Origin: Tessaracoccus sp.
GTDB taxonomy: Bacteria; Actinomycetota; Actinomycetes; Propionibacteriales; Propionibacteriaceae
Reading direction: 5' to 3'
Assembly (NCBI RefSeq): GCF_016714275.1
Contig: NZ_JADJNP010000004.1
Location: forward strand, 496,001 to 560,000
DNA length: 64,000 nt
In this document: positions 8,143 through 18,896 of the stretch, in pieces
Layout of the letters: the number at the start of each line of letters is the position of its first letter
How positions within the stretch are numbered: position 1 is the first letter of the stretch
Notes under the pieces: model-generated
The model's input: the letters and a program-made list of their open reading frames with translations, nothing else
What the model was told of the DNA's origin: nothing
Database searches by the model: none
Made by a program: the position numbers and the translations under genes

Positions 8143-9330
8143 TCAGTGGGGCAGGTTCGGTTCGATCCACGCGGCCGGATCCTGCGTCACGCCGCCGAGC
8201 GCTGCCATGCCGGCGCCCACCGCGGCCCGCAACGGGGCCTCGTCGATGACGGCGATCTCGATCTCCGAGTAGCCGGCCCACAGCACCCGCTCGCCCAGCG
8301 TGCGCTGCAGCGGGTCCCGAAGCTGTGGCTCGAGGAGCCCGAGGTGACCGCCGAGGTTCACCGTCGTGACGTCGAGGAGGTTCAGCGCGCTGCCCAAGGC
8401 GATGCCCAGCGCCTCCGCGACGCGCTCGACGACGGCCCTCGACCGCGGGTCGCCCTCGGTCAGCGAGGCCAGCAGAGAGTCGAAGTCCGGGTGCCCGGCG
8501 CGCCGCAGGATCGCGCGCGACCCGGCGACGGTCTCGAGGCATCCGACGGCGCCGCACCCGCACCGCTCGCCCCGCGGGTCGACGCAGACGTGGCCGAGTT
8601 CGCTTGCCCACCCGTGGCGCCCGGTCAGCAGTCGTCCGTCGAGAGAGATCGCGGCGCCGATGCCGACCTCGCCCGTGATGTAGATGAAGGACGAGCCGGG
8701 CTGTTCGCGCAGCACGGTGATGGCGGAGCAGTCGATGTCATTGGCGGTCCGCAGCGCGATGTCGGCGTACCGGCCGTCCAGGTGCCAGAGCTCAGCGGGT
8801 GCGGCTCCCTCCCAGTGATCCAGGTTGGGCGCGCGGAGGATCGTGCGTCCGTCGCGGTCTACCAGGCCCGGAAAGGCCAGCGCGGCACCGGCGAGGCGCC
8901 CCGTCGACGGCGCCTCGGAGAGAGCCGCACCGGCCAGGCGGGAGAGCCGTGCCATCGCCTCGGAGGGTGCGAGCAGTGTGACGTCGAGGTCCTCGCGGAC
9001 GACGGACAGCGGCGTGCCGGCGAGGTCGACGACCGTCGCGATGAGGCGCTCGACGTTGATCTCCAGGCCGAGGCCAAGGGTGCTTCCCGGCCGGATCTGG
9101 AGCGGAACGGCCGGTCGGCCGCGGGCTCCGCTGATCGCCTCGAGCTCCGCGACCACCTCGCCCGTGATGAGGTCGTCGACGAGGCGGGAGACCGTCGAGC
9201 GCGTCATGCCGAGTTGGGCGGCGATATCGGCCCGGGAGAGCTGTCCGTCCCGATGCAGGATGCAGCCGAGCACGAGGGCGAGGTTCGAGGATCGTACGGA
9301 GGACTGGGTCATGCCGACCGGTGATGTCAT
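8143..9330 (-). CDS. xylR: ROK-family transcriptional repressor, probably of xylose genes
   Basis: A 395-residue regulator with an N-terminal winged helix-turn-helix (SRADIAAQLGMTRSTVSRLV at about 32-51) and a C-terminal ROK sugar-binding domain with the zinc signature CGCGAVGCLE. It lies between xylB and xylA, divergent from xylA, as XylR does in other actinobacteria. The ATG at 9330 has GGAAGGAG 5 nt upstream; a later ATG at 9312 lacks a site. Candidate operators are TTGT...ACAA dyads at 9685-9699 and 6671-6684. The xylose effector is inferred from context. Confidence 0.88.
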   Translation of the reverse strand: MTSPVGMTQSSVRSSNLALVLGCILHRDGQLSRADIAAQLGMTRSTVSRLVDDLITGEVVAELEAISGARGRPAVPLQIRPGSTLGLGLEINVERLIATVVDLAGTPLSVVREDLDVTLLAPSEAMARLSRLAGAALSEAPSTGRLAGAALAFPGLVDRDGRTILRAPNLDHWEGAAPAELWHLDGRYADIALRTANDIDCSAITVLREQPGSSFIYITGEVGIGAAISLDGRLLTGRHGWASELGHVCVDPRGERCGCGAVGCLETVAGSRAILRRAGHPDFDSLLASLTEGDPRSRAVVERVAEALGIALGSALNLLDVTTVNLGGHLGLLEPQLRDPLQRTLGERVLWAGYSEIEIAVIDEAPLRAAVGAGMAALGGVTQDPAAWIEPNLPH

Positions 9331-9487
9331 GGGTCTCCTTCCGCTGGCAGCCATCATGCCCGAGATCTGTCACGTCCTCGTCCCGGTATGCCTTCGCGGC
9401 CAGACACCGCATCGCCTCACTCCTCCGCCTCGCCTGGTACTCCGCACACCGCCGCTCCCTATCCCAGGCCTCAGGGGCGACAGACCA

Positions 9488-9658
9488 CTAGGGCCTGTCG
9501 CGAAAGCGGAAGATGGCCTACTGCGCAGCGCCCTGGCACGCCGTCTGCTTCGTTGCACTCGTCGACGGGAGGGCCGGCTAGCGTCTTCCTCCTGGGCCGT
9601 GCATACGACGCACCAGGATGCTGCTCGCTACGGCCACCGTTTCCGCAACAGACCCTAG
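9488..9658. mobile_element. MITE-like element, copy 2 (171 bp, CTAG ends)
   Basis: An inverted copy of the element at 2826-2995, with the same CTAG boundaries and terminal repeats starting CTAGGGYCTGTYGCG. It lies in the xylR-xylA gap (9331-9748) and ends 26 bp before the xylA operator, so it separates the repressor gene from its target promoter. In both copies an open frame reads a similar peptide (core DECNE...GVPGR). With no start signal or codon bias, I treat that as DNA conservation, not a gene. 9331-9487 shows nothing else clear. Confidence 0.75.
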
Positions 9659-9684
9659 TTGACATCTCGCCAACGGTGTTTTAA

Positions 9685-9701
9685 GTTGTTTCAGACAACA
9701 A
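9685..9701 (+). promoter_or_regulatory. xylA operator dyad
   Basis: GTTGT-TTCAG-ACAAC is a perfect 5-bp inverted repeat (9685-9699) followed by AA, in an AT-rich stretch about 50 bp before the xylA start. It is the best candidate binding site for the adjacent ROK repressor. Confidence 0.65.
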
Positions 9702-9748
9702 AAAATGGACGGTGTCGTTCGTCGTACGAGTGCAGAGGAGCATCACAG

Positions 9749-10924
9749 ATGCGTAAGCCGACCCCCGAAGACAAGTTCTCCTTCGGCCTGTGGACCGTCG
9801 GGTGGACGGGAACCGATCCCTTCGGCGGCCCGTCGCGTCCGGCTCTGGATCCGTGGGAGTACGCCGAAAAGCTCGCCGAGCTCGGGGCGTGGGGCATCAC
9901 GTTCCACGACAACGACGTCTACGCCTTCGACGCGCCGAAGGAGGTGCGCGCGGCACGCATCGGCCAACTGCGCGACGCCGCGGCCAAGGCGGGGCTGACC
10001 ATCGAGATGGTCACCACCAACACGTTCTCGCACCCGGTCTTCAAGGACGGTGGGTTGACCGCCAACGATCGCTCCGTCCGCCGCTTTGGGCTGCGCAAGG
10101 TGCTCGACGCCGTCGACACCGCCGCCGAGTGCGGCGCCACGACCTTCGTCATGTGGGGCGGCCGCGAGGGCGCCGAGTACGACTCCTCGAAGGATCTGTG
10201 GGCTGCGCTGGCGCGCTACAAGGAGGGCCTCGACACCGTCGCCGGCTACATCAAGGACCAGGGGTACGGCCTCAGGATCGGCCTTGAACCGAAGCCGAAC
10301 GAGCCCCGCGGCGACATCTTCCTGCCCACCATCGGTCACGCGCTTGGCCTCATCGCCGACCTCGACCACGGCGATATCGTCGGCCTCAACCCCGAGGTCG
10401 GCCACGAGCAGATGGCCAACCTGAACTACACCCACGGGCTGGCCCAGGCGCTGTTCAGCGGCAAGCTGTTCCACATCGACCTCAACGGCCAGAAGGGCCT
10501 GAAGTACGACCAGGACCTGGCCTTCGGACACGGCGACCTGTTGAGCGCGTTCTTCACCGTCGATCTGCTGGTCAACGGCTTCCCGTTCTCGCCCGAGGCG
10601 ACGCGCTACGACGGCCCTGTCCACTTCGACTACAAGCCATCGCGTACCGAGGGCATGCAGGGCATCTGGGACTCCGCAAAGGCGAACATGGAGACCTACC
10701 TGATGCTGGCCGACAAGGCCCGCGCCTTCCGGGCCGACACGGATGTCCAGGCGCTGCTGGAGGAGAACCTGGTCGATCAGCTGGCCGTTCCGACGATCGC
10801 GCCGGGGGAGTCGCTCGCCGACTTCCGCGCCGCGGACGACGACTTCGACGCCGACGCCGCCGGCGCGCGCGAGTACCGCTTCGTCGAGCTGTATCAGGCC
10901 GCCCTGCGTCACCTCATCGGGTAG
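9749..10924 (+). CDS. xylA: Xylose isomerase
   Basis: Interconverts D-xylose and D-xylulose in the cytoplasm using two divalent metal ions. The 391 residues match the actinobacterial (class I) enzyme length. Visible signatures are the catalytic His region TFHDNDVYAF, MWGGREGAEY, EPKPNEPRGD (metal-binding Glu), GLNPEVGHEQM and HIDLNGQ. The ATG at 9749 follows GAGGAG. Upstream lie a ROK-type operator and a MITE-like insertion. It works with xylB to feed xylose into the pentose phosphate pathway. Confidence 0.96.
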   Translation: MRKPTPEDKFSFGLWTVGWTGTDPFGGPSRPALDPWEYAEKLAELGAWGITFHDNDVYAFDAPKEVRAARIGQLRDAAAKAGLTIEMVTTNTFSHPVFKDGGLTANDRSVRRFGLRKVLDAVDTAAECGATTFVMWGGREGAEYDSSKDLWAALARYKEGLDTVAGYIKDQGYGLRIGLEPKPNEPRGDIFLPTIGHALGLIADLDHGDIVGLNPEVGHEQMANLNYTHGLAQALFSGKLFHIDLNGQKGLKYDQDLAFGHGDLLSAFFTVDLLVNGFPFSPEATRYDGPVHFDYKPSRTEGMQGIWDSAKANMETYLMLADKARAFRADTDVQALLEENLVDQLAVPTIAPGESLADFRAADDDFDADAAGAREYRFVELYQAALRHLIG

Positions 10925-11000
10925 AGCGCCGCGCTGCGGTCAGATCACTGCGGCTGCTCCCGTCAGAATTGGCGCAGCGCGGCTCCGTGCGTCGCTATGC

Positions 11001-11057
11001 CGACGCAGGCAGCCGCACTGCGGGTGAGTTGTTCTCGAAAGCGACGCAGGCAGCCGC
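11001..11057. repeat. Two direct copies of a 16-mer in the xylA 3' region
   Basis: CGACGCAGGCAGCCGC occurs at 11001-11016 and 11042-11057, 41 bp apart start to start, in the 134-bp gap between the convergent xylA and methyltransferase genes. No terminator or gene is obvious there. Confidence 0.5.
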
Positions 11058-11058
11058 G

Positions 11059-12063
11059 CTATGGTCGGACGGCGACGATCAGGTCCCGGCGGATCGAGGA
11101 GTCGACGCGATGCGCGAACCGCTCCCAGGCGCCGCCTTCCTGGACGACGAGGCCGGCGTCGGTCAGGAACCGGGCCAGGTCCTCGCGGGCGAGGCCCAGC
11201 GTGTTCCATGAGAGGCCGAGCGCGCCGCCGCGCATCAGCTGATCCGCCCACACGGGGACGGCCTCGCGGAGCAGGCCGGCGGCGGAGCGGTCGCGGCGGC
11301 CGCTGACGCCGCGGACATCCGTGTGCGAGCCGTGTGTCACGCCGTACGGGGCGTCCGTCACGATCGCGTCGAACTTCTTCTTTCCGAACAGGGCGGCGGA
11401 GTCGCGGGTGTCGCCGGTGAAGGCGGTCACCTGGAGGCGCTGGTCGTCGAGGGTGAGGGTCGCGTCGAAGCGCTGGCCGATGGTCTTGGCGTTGCGCCGA
11501 ACCGCCGTCGTGTCGGCCTTGTGCTTGATCCGCGCCCTGCGGAGATAGGTCTTGTAGAACGCGGCCATCTGCTCGAACGCCTTCTCGTCGCCCTCCACGC
11601 CGTACGCGTCGTGGCCGAGGCGCAGCACCGTCGACAGCGTGGTGCCGCGGCCCGCCAACGGGTCGAGGACCTGGCGAGGGCCGGTGGGCTCGCGGGTCAC
11701 CGCCGACAACGTCACGCCCACAAGAAGCTGCGTGAACTGCTCATTGGTCTTGCCCTGGTACTTCGGGATGGTGACCAGATCGTCGTCGAGGACGAACGTG
11801 CGGGGGAGCTCGACGGGGCGGAGGAGGTCGCCGTCGGACTGGAACAGCGCGAAGCACGCCGACTGCCGCGCGATCGCCTCCAGGTGGCCCTCGTTCAGCT
11901 CATCCGCCTCGAACGACAGATAGCCGACCCCCGCGACGTCGGCCTCCTCGACCTCCCGCGCGAAACGCGCGGTCAACTCGAGTTCGGCGGCGGTCAGCGG
12001 CCCGGCCTCCCCGGCGTAGACGCGGTTGGCCGACGGCGTGCGCAGCATCAGGTAGCGGCTCAT
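11059..12063 (-). CDS. TRM11-like SAM-dependent methyltransferase
   Basis: A 334-residue protein with the SAM-binding motif DPLAGRGTT and the catalytic motif TDAPYG, the (D/N)PPY-like tetrapeptide of amino-group methyltransferases. A THUMP-like N-terminal half precedes it. The arrangement resembles the TRM11/UPF0020 family that methylates guanine N2 in tRNA; DNA or other RNA substrates cannot be excluded. The start (ATG at 12063) lies 22 nt beyond the stop of ppa on the same strand, so the two may be co-transcribed. Much of the longer open frame upstream is the antisense of ppa. Confidence 0.75.
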   Translation of the reverse strand: MSRYLMLRTPSANRVYAGEAGPLTAAELELTARFAREVEEADVAGVGYLSFEADELNEGHLEAIARQSACFALFQSDGDLLRPVELPRTFVLDDDLVTIPKYQGKTNEQFTQLLVGVTLSAVTREPTGPRQVLDPLAGRGTTLSTVLRLGHDAYGVEGDEKAFEQMAAFYKTYLRRARIKHKADTTAVRRNAKTIGQRFDATLTLDDQRLQVTAFTGDTRDSAALFGKKKFDAIVTDAPYGVTHGSHTDVRGVSGRRDRSAAGLLREAVPVWADQLMRGGALGLSWNTLGLAREDLARFLTDAGLVVQEGGAWERFAHRVDSSIRRDLIVAVRP

Positions 12064-12085
12064 CGGCCGTGGACTCCGCTTCGAA

Positions 12086-12649
12086 TCAGGCGAGATTGAC
12101 GTGGTGGTGCTCGTAAGGCGTGCCCTTCGCGCGCTCGAACGACGCCGCCACTTCCGTCTCGGCGTCCTCGCGGCCGGTCCAGGTGGCGCCCTCGACAGAC
12201 TTGCCCGGCTCGAGGTCCTTGTAGACCGAGAAGAAGTGCTCGATCTCGAGCAGCATGTACTCGGGCACGGAACTGAGGTCGGTGATGTGCTCGCGGCGCG
12301 TGTCGGCCGTGGCGACGCAGAGGACCTTGTCGTCGCCACCCATCTCGTCGGTCATGCGGAACATGGCGACGGCGTAGCACTCGACGAGGCAGCCCGGGAA
12401 CGTCGGGTCGTTGCCGATGATCATCGCGTCCAGCGGATCGCCGTCCTGGCCGAGTGTTCCCTCGACGAAGCCGTAGTCGTAGGGGTACTGCGTCGACGTG
12501 AACAGAGTGCGATCGAGGCGGATGCGTCCCGTGTTGTGATCCATCTCGTACTTGTTCTTGGTGCCCTTGGGGATCTCCACGGTCACGTCGAACAGGATCC
12601 GGCGACCGGGGTCGATCGGGGTCAGGCCGACCGGCGCGTCTTCGCTCAC
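12086..12649 (-). CDS. ppa: Inorganic pyrophosphatase, family I
   Basis: Hydrolyses pyrophosphate to two phosphates, pulling biosynthetic reactions forward. The 187-residue protein has the family I signature: EIPKGTKNKYE, the YPYDYGFV segment, and DGDPLDAMII with the metal-binding aspartates. It starts at GTG 12649, 8 nt after GGAG; an in-frame GTG at 12658 lies too close to that site. It is divergent from the dacB unit starting at 12739. Confidence 0.95.
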   Translation of the reverse strand: MSEDAPVGLTPIDPGRRILFDVTVEIPKGTKNKYEMDHNTGRIRLDRTLFTSTQYPYDYGFVEGTLGQDGDPLDAMIIGNDPTFPGCLVECYAVAMFRMTDEMGGDDKVLCVATADTRREHITDLSSVPEYMLLEIEHFFSVYKDLEPGKSVEGATWTGREDAETEVAASFERAKGTPYEHHHVNLA

Positions 12650-12738
12650 TCTTGACACTCCTATGATGAAGGTTGCCGCCCGCGCATGCCGCAGGGCCGC
12701 TATCGCCAGCAGGATACCCCGAGAAGGAGCAAAAGGGC

Positions 12739-12789
12739 ATGTCTCACAGTCCCTCGCAATGCTCGGACGCCTCCGGGGACATGCCCTGA
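12739..12789 (+). CDS. Upstream ORF coupled to dacB (MSHSPSQCSDASGDMP)
   Basis: A 16-codon ORF with a good ribosome-binding site (AAGGAG, 12724-12729). Its TGA shares one base with the dacB ATG (TGATG). The dacB start has no site of its own, so ribosomes ending here may reinitiate on dacB. The peptide matches nothing known to me. Confidence 0.45.
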   Translation: MSHSPSQCSDASGDMP

Positions 12790-14231
12790 TGCGGAGTCGT
12801 CGCGTGTGGGAGTGGGCCGTCGTCGGCCTGCTCGTGGGCGCGCTGCTGGCCGCCGGGTTCTCGGGGGTCGTGTTCCACGCCCAGGCGTTCGCGGCGCTCG
12901 GACTGTCCCGCGAAGGCGCGCCCACCAGCCTCCCGGCGGGGGCCCTCGAGCCACCGAAGCAGACAGACCCCGACGACCAAACCGAGCCTCCCGCGCCAGG
13001 GACGGGGCTCGTCGGCGGCGCCGCGGTCGCCGAAGGCCCAAAACCCGATCCGAAGGCGCTGGGCCGAAAGCTGCAGGCGCTGGACAGGAAGAAGCTGAAG
13101 GGCCTCGACGGAGCCCCGGTGACGGTCGCGTACGAGGTCGTCGATCCGGCGACCGGCAAGGTCGTCGCGTCCAGCAAGGCGGACAAGCCGCTCATCCCGG
13201 CCTCGAACACGAAGACATTGACGGCCATCGCGGTGCTCAGCGCGTTCGACGGCAGCGAGAGGTTCGCGACGCGGGTCCTGCAGCCGGAGCCGGGCAGGAT
13301 CGTGCTCGTCGGCGGGGGAGACCCCTTGCTGCGCAGCGTGCCGGACAAGGCGCGTCCCTATCCGCGCCCGGCGACCACGGAGGAGCTGGCGGCCGCCACC
13401 GCGAAGGTGCTGCTGGCTGCGGGGCAGAAGAAGGTGACGCTGGGGTTCAACGCGGGATATTTCTCCGAGCCCGGGTGGAACGAGACCTGGCCAGGCATGT
13501 ACCGCGACCAAGTGACGCAGCTCAGCGCGCTCTGGGTCGACGAGGGGCGCCTCGCCGAGGGAGGTCGCAGCAGGGAGCCCGCCGTGGACGCAGCCAAGAC
13601 CTTCGCCGCGCAGCTGAAGAAGCATGGCGTGACGGTGAAGAAGGGCGAGCCGAAGAAGGCGGCGGCCAAGGGGGAGGAGATCGCACGGGTCGAGTCCCTG
13701 CCAGTGCACGTGCTGATGGAGACGGCCATGAACCGCTCCAACAACTCGTTCACGGAGATCATGGGTCTCCAACTGGCGGTCCACACGGGCCACCCGTCGA
13801 CGTTCGCGGGCGCCGTCGCCGCCATCGAGGAACAGCTGAAGCCTCTCGACCTGTGGGACAAGGGCACCGTGCTGCACGACTCCTCGGGGCTCTCGCGGCA
13901 GAACCGGGTGACTGCCGGCATGCTCGCCCGCGCCGTCGCGCTGTCCGAGCAGGACCAGCGGTTATCGGTCCTCCTCGACGGCCTCCCCACCGCAGGCGTC
14001 ACGGGGACTCTCGCCGACCGCTTCACCGACCCGATCGCCGAGCCCGCCCGCGGGGTCGCGCGCGCCAAGACCGGAACCCTTTCGCTGGTGTCGACGCTGG
14101 CGGGCACCACCGCCACGGCCGACGGCCGGCTCCTGTCGTTCGCGTTCATGATCAACGGTCCTCCCGACGGCTGGGCCGCCAAGGTCTGGGCCGATCAGGC
14201 GACCGGCGTCGTCGCCTCCTGCGGGTGCTGA
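12789..14231 (+). CDS. dacB: D-alanyl-D-alanine carboxypeptidase/endopeptidase, S13 (PBP4 type)
   Basis: A penicillin-binding protein that trims or cleaves peptidoglycan stem peptides outside the membrane. The 480 residues carry an N-terminal membrane anchor (about 8-28), a Pro-rich linker, and the three catalytic motifs: SNTK (Ser139-Lys142), SNN (from Ser317) and KTG (from Lys427). The chosen ATG has no ribosome-binding site but overlaps the stop of a 16-codon upstream ORF. The stop overlaps the next start (TGATG), so it is co-translated with the zincin at 14231. This order (ppa divergent from dacB, zincin, tilS, hpt, ftsH) is common in actinobacteria. Confidence 0.92.
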   Translation: MRSRRVWEWAVVGLLVGALLAAGFSGVVFHAQAFAALGLSREGAPTSLPAGALEPPKQTDPDDQTEPPAPGTGLVGGAAVAEGPKPDPKALGRKLQALDRKKLKGLDGAPVTVAYEVVDPATGKVVASSKADKPLIPASNTKTLTAIAVLSAFDGSERFATRVLQPEPGRIVLVGGGDPLLRSVPDKARPYPRPATTEELAAATAKVLLAAGQKKVTLGFNAGYFSEPGWNETWPGMYRDQVTQLSALWVDEGRLAEGGRSREPAVDAAKTFAAQLKKHGVTVKKGEPKKAAAKGEEIARVESLPVHVLMETAMNRSNNSFTEIMGLQLAVHTGHPSTFAGAVAAIEEQLKPLDLWDKGTVLHDSSGLSRQNRVTAGMLARAVALSEQDQRLSVLLDGLPTAGVTGTLADRFTDPIAEPARGVARAKTGTLSLVSTLAGTTATADGRLLSFAFMINGPPDGWAAKVWADQATGVVASCGC

Positions 14232-15226
14232 TGAGCGCCGACGACGCGCCCGCGGGCACCTTCGCGCCCACCGTCGACTGGGCGCTCGCCCGCCGAGTCG
14301 CGCGGCTCGGCAGCCGTGATCTTCCCGGGCGCAGCCTGCCGGAACTCCGGCAACTGGTGGCCGGCCTCCGCGTGACCGCCCGCCGCGCGGGGGAGGCGGG
14401 CGCCGACTACCTCGGTCTCGACTCCGTCGGCGCGGGCACCGTCCGCGTCGTCGACTGGACGGGCTGGGCCGAGGCCGTACGTGCCATGACCGACGGCGTG
14501 GTCACCGACCTCGGCCTCCCAGCCCGGGCGCCCGGTGCGCTCACCACTCTGCGCGGCTTCGGCAGCGGGCTGGCGCTCGGCGCGGGCCTGCGCTTCGTCA
14601 GCCGCCGCCTCCTCGGCCAGTACGACGGCTACACCGGCTCCGACACCCTCTACCTCGTGGCGCCCACGATCCTGCGGCTGGAACGGGCGCACGGCTTCGT
14701 CCCGGCTGACTTCCGGCTGTGGGTCTCGCTGCACGAGCAGACGCACGCGCTGCAGTTCCGCGCCGCGCCCTGGCTCCGCGCGCACCTGATGGAGGGCGCG
14801 CGGGCGGTCCTCGACGACGACAGCTCGCTCCTCGAGGGCCTCATCGGGTGGGCCCGCACGGGCGACCCCGCTGCGATCATCGCGACCGGGGAGGGCGCCG
14901 AACGCCTGGCCGGGATGGTCGCCACCATGACCTTCCTCGAGGGCCACGCCGACCACGTGGCAGACGAAGTGGGGCGCCGCCTCGTGCCGACGGTGAAGCG
15001 GCTCAGGAAGGCGTTCTCCCGCACCGGGTCTGGGTCGCGTCTCGGGCGGCTGGCCGGCTCGCTGAACAAGGACGCGCAGTACCGCGAGGGCCTCGAGTTC
15101 TGCCGCCGCGTCACCCGCCGCGGCGGCCCCGAGGCGCTGCGTGCGGCCTTCGCGGCACCGGAGACGCTGCCGAAGCCCGAGGAGATCGCGGACCCCGAGG
15201 CATGGCTGAGGCGCGTCCATGGCTAG
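14231..15226 (+). CDS. Zincin-like metallohydrolase (DUF2342 type)
   Basis: A 331-residue protein with an HExxH zinc motif (HEQTH, His168-His172) and a downstream FLEGHADHV segment that could supply the third ligand. It matches the actinobacterial DUF2342 family, often named 'coenzyme F420 biosynthesis-associated' from gene neighbourhood only. No F420 gene is in this window, so that label is not supported here. It overlaps dacB by 1 nt and tilS by 8 nt, and is thus in one operon with both. Confidence 0.8.
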   Translation: MSADDAPAGTFAPTVDWALARRVARLGSRDLPGRSLPELRQLVAGLRVTARRAGEAGADYLGLDSVGAGTVRVVDWTGWAEAVRAMTDGVVTDLGLPARAPGALTTLRGFGSGLALGAGLRFVSRRLLGQYDGYTGSDTLYLVAPTILRLERAHGFVPADFRLWVSLHEQTHALQFRAAPWLRAHLMEGARAVLDDDSSLLEGLIGWARTGDPAAIIATGEGAERLAGMVATMTFLEGHADHVADEVGRRLVPTVKRLRKAFSRTGSGSRLGRLAGSLNKDAQYREGLEFCRRVTRRGGPEALRAAFAAPETLPKPEEIADPEAWLRRVHG

Positions 15227-16151
15227 GCGTGAGCTCCCGCTCGCGGCGCTGACCGTCGCTACCGCCGTCGCGGCGGGCCTGCCCGACGGCGACGTCGTCG
15301 TCGGCTGCTCCGGCGGCGCCGACTCGCTCGCGCTCGCGCTCGGCGCCGCCTGGGCCGCGCGCCGAGCGGGCACCCGGGCGGAGGCTGTCGTCGTCGACCA
15401 CGGCCTGCAACCCGGCTCCGCCGAGGTCGCCCGGCGGGTCGTCGCACGCCTCGATGCTGTCGGCGTCCCTGCCCGCGCCCAGCGGGTCGAGGTGCGTCCC
15501 GGCGCCGACGGGGTGGAGGCCGCCGCGCGCGACGCCCGCCTCGCCACGCTCGCCGAGCCCGGCCTACCCGTGCTGCTCGGGCACACGCTCGACGACCAGG
15601 CCGAGACCGTCCTGCTCGGTCTGCTCCGCGGCTCGGGCACCCGCTCTTTGGCGGGCATGGCCCCGGTCCGGGGCCTGTTCCGCCGCCCACTGCTCGGCCT
15701 GCGTCGCGCGGACACCGAGGCTGCCTGCCGCGCCTGGGGCGTCGAGTGGTGGGAGGACCCTATGAACGACGACCCGTCCTTCGCCCGCGTCGGGGCCCGC
15801 CGCGCCCTTGCGACGCTCGCCGTAGACCTCGGCCGCGACGTCGCCCCCGCCCTCGCCCGCACCGCGCGCCTCGCCCGCGCCGACGCCGACCTCCTCGACG
15901 CGCTCGCCGAGGAGGAGAACCGCCCCGTGCCGGATGGGGCGCTGCGCGTGGAAGACCTCCGCCCTTTGCCCGACGCCCTGCGCTGGAGGGTCCTCCGCTC
16001 GTGGCTGCGCAACGCGGGACTCGCGCCGTCGTTCGAGGGCGTCCTCGCCGTCGACGCCTTCGTCACCGGTTGGCGTGGTCAGGGACCGACGGCGCTGCCG
16101 GGCGGCGCCGTCGCTCGCGTCGGCGGCGAACTGCACATCACCGCTGGTTGA
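15219..16151 (+). CDS. tilS: tRNA(Ile)-lysidine synthase
   Basis: Modifies C34 of the AUA-reading tRNA-Ile to lysidine, using ATP and lysine. The 310-residue protein has the N-type ATP-pyrophosphatase P-loop SGGADS (about 31-36), HTLDDQAET and the FRRPLL segment. It lacks the long C-terminal domains of the E. coli enzyme, as is usual in actinobacteria. It starts inside the end of the preceding gene. The 117 bp after it contain the hpt promoter. Confidence 0.93.
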   Translation: MARRELPLAALTVATAVAAGLPDGDVVVGCSGGADSLALALGAAWAARRAGTRAEAVVVDHGLQPGSAEVARRVVARLDAVGVPARAQRVEVRPGADGVEAAARDARLATLAEPGLPVLLGHTLDDQAETVLLGLLRGSGTRSLAGMAPVRGLFRRPLLGLRRADTEAACRAWGVEWWEDPMNDDPSFARVGARRALATLAVDLGRDVAPALARTARLARADADLLDALAEEENRPVPDGALRVEDLRPLPDALRWRVLRSWLRNAGLAPSFEGVLAVDAFVTGWRGQGPTALPGGAVARVGGELHITAG

Positions 16152-16255
16152 CTTCGATATGCGCGCGGTGCTCCGCGCTGCGCCGCGGCTCAATTCGACG
16201 GAGCCGAGTGCCCGACTGTCGAAACCAATGAACTCGCGCCAGGCAGAACCCGCGC

Positions 16256-16261
16256 TAGGCT
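16256..16261 (+). promoter_or_regulatory. -10 element of hpt (leaderless start)
   Basis: TAGGCT ends 7 nt before the GTG at 16269, placing the predicted transcription start on the first base of the start codon. No good -35 is seen. Confidence 0.5.
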
Positions 16262-16268
16262 CTGGCCC

Positions 16269-16820
16269 GTGGATGCAGCTGACGTCATGCAGGACCTGGA
16301 AAAGGTGCTTTTCACCTCTGAGCAGATTCAGGCGCGGATCGACGAGATCGCGGCCCAGATCGACGAGGACTACGCCGGACGTGAGGTTTTGCTGGTCGGC
16401 GTCCTCAACGGCGCTGTCATGGTCATGAGCGACCTGCAGCGCGCCATGCGCAGTCATGTCGAGATGGACTGGATGGCCGTCTCCTCGTACGGCGCGGGCA
16501 CGCAGTCCAGCGGCGTGGTGCGCATCCTGAAGGACCTGAACGTGGACCTTGCGGGCCGCGACGTCATCGTCGTCGAGGACATCATCGACACCGGCCTCAC
16601 CCTCAGCTACCTGATGAGCAACCTCGCCTCCCGTGGGCCGGCGAGCCTCGAGATCATGGCGATGTTCCGCAAGCCCGACGCGGCGCAGATGGAGGTCCCC
16701 GTCCGTTACGTGGGCTTCGAGATACCCAACGAGTTCGTCGTCGGCTACGGCCTCGACTACGCCGGCCGCTACCGCAACCTGCGCGACGTCGGCACCCTCT
16801 CCCCGCACGTTTACAGCTGA
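16269..16820 (+). CDS. hpt: Hypoxanthine phosphoribosyltransferase
   Basis: Salvages hypoxanthine and guanine to IMP and GMP using PRPP. The 183-residue protein has the PRPP-binding motif VVEDIIDTG, the LVGVLNGAVM loop, and the KPDAAQ and VVGYGLDY segments. The GTG at 16269 is chosen because a -10 hexamer lies exactly 7 nt upstream, predicting a leaderless mRNA; an in-frame ATG at 16287 would shorten it by six residues and has no ribosome-binding site. It sits just before ftsH, the usual actinobacterial neighbour. Confidence 0.93.
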   Translation: MDAADVMQDLEKVLFTSEQIQARIDEIAAQIDEDYAGREVLLVGVLNGAVMVMSDLQRAMRSHVEMDWMAVSSYGAGTQSSGVVRILKDLNVDLAGRDVIVVEDIIDTGLTLSYLMSNLASRGPASLEIMAMFRKPDAAQMEVPVRYVGFEIPNEFVVGYGLDYAGRYRNLRDVGTLSPHVYS

Positions 16821-16886
16821 GAGGCTCCGATTGCGCGCGCTGGTAAGGTTTCGGTGCGCATTCATTGACTTCAGATCGGGATTGTT

Positions 16887-18892
<2,006 letters not shown>

Positions 18893-18896
<4 letters not shown>

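Noticed and set aside
12552..12788. Upstream extension of dacB to 12552
   Set aside because: It would run antisense through the start of ppa; the membrane anchor begins right after the ATG at 12789.
14231..15226. F420 biosynthesis role for the zincin
   Set aside because: The name comes from genomic neighbourhood in other species; no F420 genes here.
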